Positions 58,158 through 64,000 of a stretch of DNA of 64,000 nucleotides are shown here, piece by piece. Below the pieces are notes generated by a model. It saw only the letters and a list, made by a program, of their open reading frames with translations, was not told the DNA's origin and ran no database searches. Where the stretch lies: positions 124,001-188,000 of the forward strand of contig NZ_FWFS01000007.1 in assembly GCF_900172375.1 (NCBI RefSeq). Reading direction: 5' to 3'. The translations under genes and the position numbers were made by a program. How positions within the stretch are numbered: position 1 is the stretch's first letter; every line of letters begins with the position of its first letter. Origin of the DNA: Aquimixticola soesokkakensis (GTDB lineage: Bacteria; Pseudomonadota; Alphaproteobacteria; Rhodobacterales; Rhodobacteraceae).

Positions 58158-60404
58158 TCAATCCGACGCTTTGGTGGGCGGTGACGGGGGCGATGACGGG
58201 GGCGGCGCCCCGGTGGCAGGGGCACTGGCGGGATCGTGGCTGTGGGTGAGGGCGGGGACATCGCCCACACCCGCCGACCCGCGCCCCGACAGCGAGGGAT
58301 GTTCCATGAAAAAGCGGTGGCAGGAAAACGGATGGCCTTGCATGGCCTCGGCGGGCCGTTCCCATTTGCCATCGGGCCGCAGTACCCAGCTTTGCGCCAC
58401 GTCATGCATGTTGGCCGCCATGATCTGGTCGACGATCTGCGCCTTGACGGTGGGGTTGGTGATTTCCACCAGCGTCTCGACGCGGCGGTTCAGGTTGCGG
58501 CCCATCCAATCCGCAGAGGATATGAACACCCGCGCCTTTTTCGACGGCAACCCGCCGCCATTGCCAAAGCAGGCAATGCGCGAATGTTCCAAAAACCGGC
58601 CCACAACGGATTTGACGCGGATGTTTTCCGAAAGGCCTTTGACCCCCGGCCGCACGCCACAAATGCCGCGGATCACCAGCTCGATTTTGACGCCGGCCTG
58701 TGACGCGCCGTAGAGCGCATCGATCACGTCCGGTTCCATCAGGGAATTCATTTTGACCCAGATCGCGGCGGGTTTGCCCGCGCGCGCCAGATCCGCCTCA
58801 TGGGCGATACATGCGATGATGTCGGCTTTCAGGCTTAGGGGCGAAATGGACAGATTTTCCAGCGCGGCCGGGGGCGCATAGCCGCCTACATAGTTGAACA
58901 CTTTGGTCGCATCGCGCCCCAGTGCCGCATCACAGGTGAAAAAGCTGAGGTCGGTGTAAATCCGCGCCGTAATCGGGTGATAGTTTCCTGTGCCGTAATG
59001 GGTGTAGGTCACCAGCTGCGTGCCTTCACGCCGCACCACGGTGGATATTTTTGCGTGGGTTTTGTAGCTGGTAAACCCGTAGGTAACATGGGCACCTGCG
59101 CGTTCGAGTCGGCGCGATTGGCGGATATTTGCGGCTTCGTCAAAGCGCGCCTTCAGCTCGACAAGGGCGGTGACGGTCTTGCCGTTTTCTGCGGCCTCGC
59201 ACAAAGCGGCGACGATGGGGCTGTCTTGTGAGGTGCGATAGAGCGTCTGTTTGATCGCGACCACATCGGGGTCATTTGCCGCCTGTTTGAGAAAGCGGAT
59301 GACCAGATCGAAGGTCTCATAGGGGTGATGCAGCAGCATATCCTTTTGACGGATTGCGGCAAACATATCCCCCTCGTGATCCTGCACCCGTTCGGGGACG
59401 CGCGGCGCATAGGCGGGCCATTGCAGGTCCCGCCGCTCGTCGAGCACCAGTTCCTTGAGGTCGGCCAGACCGATCATGCCGTGGACGGGGATGACTTCGT
59501 CTTCGCTAACGTTGAGTTCCTGTTTGATCACATCCGCAAGCAAGTCCGGTGCGTTGGATGATATCTTGAGGCGCACCACCTCGCCGCGCCGGCGCCGTTT
59601 CAGGGCGACCTCGAATTCGCGCACAAGGTCCTCCGCCTCGTCCTCGACCTCCAGATCGCTGTCGCGCAGCACGCGAAAGGTACAAGACCCCGTGACACTG
59701 TAGCCCGGGAACAGCACATCGGCGTTGAGCAGCAACAGATCCTCAAGCGGCAGAAAACGGGCTTTGCCGCGTTTGTCGGGCAGGCGCACAAACCGTGGGA
59801 TTTGCGCGGGGATCGGCAAGAGTGCCTGCAAGCCGCGCCCGTCGGTGACGCGCTCCATTTGCAAGGCCAGAACATAGCCGGTGTTGGGAATGAAGGGAAA
59901 GGGATGCGCAGGGTCGATGGCCAGCGGCGAGAGCACCGGAAAGACCTGATCCATGAACAAATGCGCAAGATGTTTCTGGTCGCCCTTGTTCAGCTTGGAC
60001 AGGGTGAGGATTGAAATACCTGCCGCTTCCATTTCGCGTTTGATGCGAAACCATGTCCGCAATTGAGCGGCCATCAGGCGGCGGGCCTCAAGCCGGATCA
60101 AACGCAGCTGTTCGGCAGGGGTGCGCCCGTCCGCAGCGGGGTTGGTGTTGCCCGCATGGGCCAATTCACGAAGCCCTGCGACCCGGACCGTGTAAAATTC
60201 GTCCAGATTGGTCGCAGAAATCGACACGAACCGCAGGCGCTCCAACAGCGGCACGCGGGGGTTTTCGGCTTCTTCCAGCACGCGCCAATTGAACGCCAGC
60301 CAGCTGAGTTCACGGTTGAAAAACCGTCTTGGGCCGGTGCGCTTGGCGGCGGACAGGCTGACGGGGGCGGGAAACGGCGCTGACAGGAAATCGGTTTCAG
60401 TCAT
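58158..60404 (-). CDS. ppk1: Polyphosphate kinase 1
   Basis: A 748-aa enzyme that builds polyphosphate from ATP. The N-terminal RFFNRELSWLAFNWRVLEEA is diagnostic. The two catalytic histidines lie in TSYKTHAKISTVVRREG and GRFLEHSRIACFGNGGG. Between them are THYGTGNYHPITARIYTDLS and the CIAHEADLARAGKPAAIWVK region. The C-terminal ~35 residues are a Pro/Ala/Ser-rich tail outside the family. It lies 28 bp after hdaA and before ppx, all leftward. Confidence 0.95.
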   Translation of the reverse strand: MTETDFLSAPFPAPVSLSAAKRTGPRRFFNRELSWLAFNWRVLEEAENPRVPLLERLRFVSISATNLDEFYTVRVAGLRELAHAGNTNPAADGRTPAEQLRLIRLEARRLMAAQLRTWFRIKREMEAAGISILTLSKLNKGDQKHLAHLFMDQVFPVLSPLAIDPAHPFPFIPNTGYVLALQMERVTDGRGLQALLPIPAQIPRFVRLPDKRGKARFLPLEDLLLLNADVLFPGYSVTGSCTFRVLRDSDLEVEDEAEDLVREFEVALKRRRRGEVVRLKISSNAPDLLADVIKQELNVSEDEVIPVHGMIGLADLKELVLDERRDLQWPAYAPRVPERVQDHEGDMFAAIRQKDMLLHHPYETFDLVIRFLKQAANDPDVVAIKQTLYRTSQDSPIVAALCEAAENGKTVTALVELKARFDEAANIRQSRRLERAGAHVTYGFTSYKTHAKISTVVRREGTQLVTYTHYGTGNYHPITARIYTDLSFFTCDAALGRDATKVFNYVGGYAPPAALENLSISPLSLKADIIACIAHEADLARAGKPAAIWVKMNSLMEPDVIDALYGASQAGVKIELVIRGICGVRPGVKGLSENIRVKSVVGRFLEHSRIACFGNGGGLPSKKARVFISSADWMGRNLNRRVETLVEITNPTVKAQIVDQIMAANMHDVAQSWVLRPDGKWERPAEAMQGHPFSCHRFFMEHPSLSGRGSAGVGDVPALTHSHDPASAPATGAPPPSSPPSPPTKASD

Positions 60405-60432
60405 GGGGTCTCTTCACGCATCCTCGCGGGGA

Positions 60433-61116
60433 TTATTCTGCGTCGCTGGCCAGATTGTCCAGCAGCTTGCCCGCCATTTGCACAGATATCGGCCGCCGCT
60501 CGGCAACGGCCTGGGCGTCGAGCGCCTCGACGATGCGGCGTGCATCGCGGGCGCTGCGTTCCATGCGGGGCACGATGTAGGGGATCAAGGTGTTGGGCAC
60601 CACGCTTTGGCGATCGTTGAACTGTTTGGCAAGCATCGCGGCGAGCAGCTTGTCATCGGGGGCGTCGATGCGCGCGACCGAGGTGCCTTCCATCCGGCTG
60701 CGCAGGTCCGGCAGGCTCAACAGCCAGCGCGCGGGGGCAGAGGTGGCGGTGAACAACAGCCGCCCGCCCTCGGCCAACACGAGGTTGTGCAGATGAAAGA
60801 GGGCTTCCTCGCTTTGACGGCCTGCGAGCTTTTGTAAATCTTCCACGACGACATAGCGTTTGGCCGAGAGGGCAGGGATTTCGGCATGGATCAGGCTTTG
60901 TGCTGAAATGATTTGAGCGCCGGTATCGCTTGCCCAAACATGTGCCAGATGTGTTTTGCCCGCGCCCTCTGGTCCAATGAGTGCCAGCTTGCCCGATGGC
61001 CAGTTTTGCCAGCCTTCCAGCGCGGCCAGCGCAAGGCTGTTGGAGGGGGAGACAAAGAAATCCTCCAGCCCGAGCGCTTCGCGCACCGGCAGATCGAAAA
61101 CAAGCTGGCGGTTCAT
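60433..61116 (-). CDS. hdaA: DnaA-related regulatory inactivation protein HdaA
   Basis: A 227-aa AAA+ protein related to DnaA domain III without the DNA-binding domain. Residues 4-10 (QLVFDLP) fit the sliding-clamp-binding hexapeptide of Hda proteins. The Walker A is LIGPEGAGKTHLAHVW (about residues 46-61), with YVVVEDLQKLAG as Walker B-like and ARDARRIVEALD as sensor 2. With the beta clamp it promotes hydrolysis of DnaA-ATP after initiation. The gene start lies 1 bp after the perM stop, so they form one operon. Confidence 0.9.
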   Translation of the reverse strand: MNRQLVFDLPVREALGLEDFFVSPSNSLALAALEGWQNWPSGKLALIGPEGAGKTHLAHVWASDTGAQIISAQSLIHAEIPALSAKRYVVVEDLQKLAGRQSEEALFHLHNLVLAEGGRLLFTATSAPARWLLSLPDLRSRMEGTSVARIDAPDDKLLAAMLAKQFNDRQSVVPNTLIPYIVPRMERSARDARRIVEALDAQAVAERRPISVQMAGKLLDNLASDAE

Positions 61117-61117
61117 G

Positions 61118-62212
61118 TCAGATATCCGTGTCGTGTAGAAATTCTTGCGACTCTTCGGTCATATCGGCGCTGATCCCGTTGTAGAGGCGGCTGTCTTTGT
61201 AGCGGTCGATAAAAAAACGCGCGACAACGCCAAGCGAGGCGGCGACCGGTACCGCGACCAGCATCCCGACAAAGCCGAACAAGGTGCCAAAAGCCGAAAG
61301 CGCAAAAATCAGCCAGACGGGATGGAGACCAATGGACGTGCCCACCAATTTGGGGGTCAGGATGTTGCCCTCCACGAATTGTCCAAAGGCAAAAACCGCG
61401 ATCACGGCGGCGATCATGCCCCATTCGCCCCAGAACTGGAAGAGCGCAAGGCCGATGGACAGGCCGCCCCCGACGATCGCCCCGACATAGGGAATGAATG
61501 TCAGCGCCCCCGCAACGGCGCCCGCAACAAGGCCGAATTGCAGGCCCAAGAGCATCAGCGAGACGGCGTAGAACGTGCCCAAAATCAGGCATACTGTGCC
61601 TTGGCCGCGAATGAAGGAGGCCAGCGTTTTGTCGATGTCATGTGCGAGGCCGCGGATTGTGGGCGCGTGGTCGCGTGGCAGAAGACTATCGATGCGCGCG
61701 ACCATACGGTCCCAATCCATCAACAAATAGAAGGTGATAACAGGAACGAGCACGAGCAGCACCACCACGTTGAGCAGGGACATGGCCGAGCTGAGAACAC
61801 CGTTCAATACCTCGCCGCCCTTTGACTGGATCGTCGCGCCGATGCTTTCAAGGGTCTGGCGCAACTGGCTGCCTTGATCGAGTAGCTCGGGAAACCGTGC
61901 GACCAGAAAGGCCTGCAATTGCGAAAACAGGCTTGGCGCGGTTTGGATCAATTCGCCGGCTTGCTGGATCAACGTGGGCACAATCAGCAAGGCGGCAAGG
62001 ATAAAGAGGACGATGGCGACAAGCGTGATCGTGACCGTGGCCAAAATCCGGCTAAACCCGATTTGTTCCAAACGGTCAGCGACCGGATCAAGCATATAGG
62101 CAACCGCCATGGCGATGATGAAGGGAAGGATCACCCCGCCCAGAACCCAGAGCACCACAAGGAAAACAAGCGCGGCCAGTCCCCAATATTTGAGTTGGTT
62201 TTTCACCGGCAT
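61118..62212 (-). CDS. AI-2E/PerM family membrane protein
   Basis: A 364-aa inner-membrane protein with about seven or eight hydrophobic helices: LAALVFLVVLWVLGGVILPF at the N-terminus, VTFYLLMDWDRMVARIDSLL, then LTFIPYVGAIVGGGLSIGLA, FAFGQFVEGNILTPKLVGTS and GTLFGFVGMLVAVPVAASLG. The AI-2E family includes AI-2 exporters and Na+/H+ antiporter-like members; the substrate here is not predictable. ATG 62212 with AAGGGG upstream is preferred to an extended frame to 62338. It is upstream of hdaA, a linkage known in alphaproteobacteria. Confidence 0.9.
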   Translation of the reverse strand: MPVKNQLKYWGLAALVFLVVLWVLGGVILPFIIAMAVAYMLDPVADRLEQIGFSRILATVTITLVAIVLFILAALLIVPTLIQQAGELIQTAPSLFSQLQAFLVARFPELLDQGSQLRQTLESIGATIQSKGGEVLNGVLSSAMSLLNVVVLLVLVPVITFYLLMDWDRMVARIDSLLPRDHAPTIRGLAHDIDKTLASFIRGQGTVCLILGTFYAVSLMLLGLQFGLVAGAVAGALTFIPYVGAIVGGGLSIGLALFQFWGEWGMIAAVIAVFAFGQFVEGNILTPKLVGTSIGLHPVWLIFALSAFGTLFGFVGMLVAVPVAASLGVVARFFIDRYKDSRLYNGISADMTEESQEFLHDTDI

Positions 62213-62383
62213 CGCGTAAAGCCCCTTTTTGCATTCCCCTTGCATATTGCAGTGGCGGGGGATGACTTCAAGCAAATGCTCGCGTCGGGCCAGTGGCGGT
62301 GTGCCGTTTGTGCTGTGTCGTTTTGGCAGGTGCGGCAAGCCGTGCCCCGTTGGCAGGCTGTTCCGCCTCCTCAGAAGGCGTCC

Positions 62384-64000
62384 TTACGAGGCAAGGCGGG
62401 GCCGGGCAAAATCGCTTGGCGGGGCACCGGCGGAGGGCACGCCGCTGGTGTTGAAGGTCGCAACGAGATCGGCAAGTTCGGCAGTGCCCTTGAACAAAAG
62501 CCCGTTCGCGGCGGTGGTTTCCTCGAACATTGCGGCGTTTTGCTGCGTGACGGCTTCGAGTTTGGAAATCGCGTCATTGACCTCTGAGATTCCTTGCGAC
62601 TGATCGGAGGTGCTTTCGGCAATCGAGCGCAGGCGGGAGGTGATTTTATCGACCGACGCCTGAATGCCCGTCAGCGCATCGCCGGTCTGGTTGACCACCT
62701 TGGCGCCATTGGCCACTTGGGTGACCGAGGAGTTGATCAACCCGTTTATTTCGCGCGCGGCATCCGAGGAGCGCTGTGCAAGGGCGCGCACTTCGGAGGC
62801 GACGACGGCAAAGCCACGGCCCGCTTCGCCCGCCCGCGCGGCCTCGACACCGGCATTGAGCGCCAAGAGGTTGGTTTGAAAGGCGATATCGTCAATCACG
62901 CCGGTGATCTTCTGGATTTCCATCGAGGAGGATTCGATTTCCTGCATCGCGCGCACGGCGCGGGTCATAATTTCGGTGCCCTCATTGGCGTCCGAGGATG
63001 TTGTTTCGGCCAAGGTTTGCGCATCGTTTGAGTCGCGCGCAACGCTTTGAATCGTGCGCGTCAGCTGGTCAAGCGAGGCGGCAATCTGTGCGAGCGTGGC
63101 GGCCTGACGTTCGGTGCGCCCCGAGAGATCATTGGCCGAGGAGGAAATTTCGCGCGACTGGTTCTGGATGGTTTCCGTTTGCGATTGGACTTCGCTCAGG
63201 GCCGTTTCGAGACGGGCGCAGGCCTCGTTATAGCTGTCGCGCAGATCGCGGTAATCGGGGCCAAGGTCTTGGGAAATGCGCGAGGACACATCGCCGGTGG
63301 CCAGCTGTGCAAGGTGGTGGCGAAAGACGCTTACCAGTCGCTGAAGCTGGGCTTCGCGCTCAGAGCGGGCCTGATTTGCGGCGGCTTCCGTGGCGCGCTT
63401 TTCTTCTTCGGTGACGCGGGCCTGTTCATGCGCGGCCTCTGTGGCCTGATGTGCCTGTTCGGAGGTCATGCGCGCGCGCTCTGCCTCTTGCAGGGCGGCT
63501 TCGGCGGCGCTGCGCTGGGCCTGGGCATCGGCCAAAGCATTTTGCGCCTGGGCAATGGCATCCTGGGCCTGCGCATGGGCTGCGGCCAGAGCGGCGTCGG
63601 TCTGGGTGCGCCGGATGATCATATAGGCCAGCACACCGGTTTCGATCACCACAATGACCGCGTGAAAGACGCTGCGCTGGATGTTGAGCATCAGATCCTG
63701 CGAGGGATAGACGAGGTGCGGAAAGACCAGCGTCAGCACGACGTGATGCACGGCAATGGTCGCGGCCGCGATCAGCAAGGCCCGCAACCCGTTGGTCATC
63801 ACGATCATCGCCAGAACGGCGAAATAGAACATATGGCTGTCGAGCTGCATGGCATTGCCAATCAGCGCCGCGTTCATCGTAATGGCGGTGCCCACAAGCG
63901 CCTGCGACACGGTGATGCGCGCCAGGCGCTGATTTGCCAGACGCGTGCTGAGAAACGCAAGGGCGCTGAACAGGGCCCCGCCGCCGAGCGCAATCGCGAG
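62384..64000 (-). CDS. Methyl-accepting chemotaxis protein (5' end beyond the window)
   Basis: At least 538 codons, open to the window edge. The N-terminal part is a membrane domain with several helices and many histidines: [40 protein letters not shown] and [21 protein letters not shown] long Ala/Gln/Glu-rich coiled coil follows (about 100 residues), then a HAMP-like linker ([20 protein letters not shown]). The methyl-accepting signalling domain has the hairpin tip [20 protein letters not shown] and [20 protein letters not shown]. There is no periplasmic ligand domain, so it probably senses an intramembrane or cytoplasmic cue. Confidence 0.9.
   Translation of the reverse strand, partial: LAIALGGGALFSALAFLSTRLANQRLARITVSQALVGTAITMNAALIGNAMQLDSHMFYFAVLAMIVMTNGLRALLIAAATIAVHHVVLTLVFPHLVYPSQDLMLNIQRSVFHAVIVVIETGVLAYMIIRRTQTDAALAAAHAQAQDAIAQAQNALADAQAQRSAAEAALQEAERARMTSEQAHQATEAAHEQARVTEEEKRATEAAANQARSEREAQLQRLVSVFRHHLAQLATGDVSSRISQDLGPDYRDLRDSYNEACARLETALSEVQSQTETIQNQSREISSSANDLSGRTERQAATLAQIAASLDQLTRTIQSVARDSNDAQTLAETTSSDANEGTEIMTRAVRAMQEIESSSMEIQKITGVIDDIAFQTNLLALNAGVEAARAGEAGRGFAVVASEVRALAQRSSDAAREINGLINSSVTQVANGAKVVNQTGDALTGIQASVDKITSRLRSIAESTSDQSQGISEVNDAISKLEAVTQQNAAMFEETTAANGLLFKGTAELADLVATFNTSGVPSAGAPPSDFARPRLAS

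Overview
The window is a stretch of chromosome from an alphaproteobacterium of the order Rhodobacterales (Roseobacter/Rhodobacter group). This rests on gene content and order: a TrcR (DUF1013) cell-cycle regulator, COQ9, an HdaA homologue followed by ppk1 and ppx, a PccR-type regulator next to propionyl-CoA carboxylase and methylmalonyl-CoA mutase, TRAP transporter genes, a Hint-domain protein and an RTX protein. The GC-rich coding style with long antisense open frames fits. No species is claimed. About 60 protein genes and one tRNA were found; there is no rRNA, CRISPR array, insertion sequence or prophage.

Layout. 1-7.2 kb: partial glutathione S-transferase, mscL, an Lrp/AsnC regulator, a GAF-Fis regulator beside an acetaldehyde-type aldehyde dehydrogenase and its DUF779 companion, rpsU, COQ9 and a quinone oxidoreductase. 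7.3-12.2 kb: a small cysteine-containing protein, secreted RNase T2, trcR, an RTX protein, then a base-compositionally different islet (DUF4287, GNAT) against tRNA-Arg(UCU). 12.2-20.5 kb: MYG1 hydrolase, a YdeI/DUF1801 protein, then an aromatic/organic-acid module (extradiol dioxygenase-like VOC protein, GalB-like PIG-L protein, a LysR regulator with two HTH domains, and a TRAP transporter). 20.5-25.4 kb: siderophore-interacting protein, then a divergent two-component locus (LuxR-type response regulator; a molybdopterin-oxidoreductase-fold periplasmic protein overlapping a PAS hybrid kinase with REC and Hpt-like parts). 25.4-37.6 kb: malate synthase G, an XRE regulator, hisN, purine deaminases around a CAP lipoprotein, mgtE, 5-formyl-THF cyclo-ligase, ymdB and an SLC13 permease. 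37.6-42.3 kb: yebC, a Hint protein, an ArgO/LysE exporter, a DMT permease and a secreted thermonuclease-like nuclease. 42.3-53.9 kb: the propionyl-CoA assimilation region (pccR, an MFS pump, pccB, four small genes, a lipoprotein, pccA, DUF4174, mcm). 53.9-64 kb: nhaA, a GNAT, a TerB/DnaJ protein, the perM-hdaA-ppk1-ppx run and a partial chemotaxis receptor.

How the parts work together. The clearest theme is short-chain acyl-CoA and C2 metabolism: PccA/PccB and Mcm carry propionyl-CoA to succinyl-CoA, GlcB condenses glyoxylate with acetyl-CoA, and the aldehyde dehydrogenase makes acetate. TTTGCAAA-type palindromes lie in front of pccR and pccB, and a double TTTGCGAA-N4-TTTGCGAA site lies upstream of glcB, suggesting related ScfR-family regulators act at both. 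The most interesting less-described elements are the two-component locus with a Mo-oxidoreductase-fold partner that appears to lack the cofactor cysteine, the double-HTH LysR protein, and the unnamed small genes inside the pcc operon.
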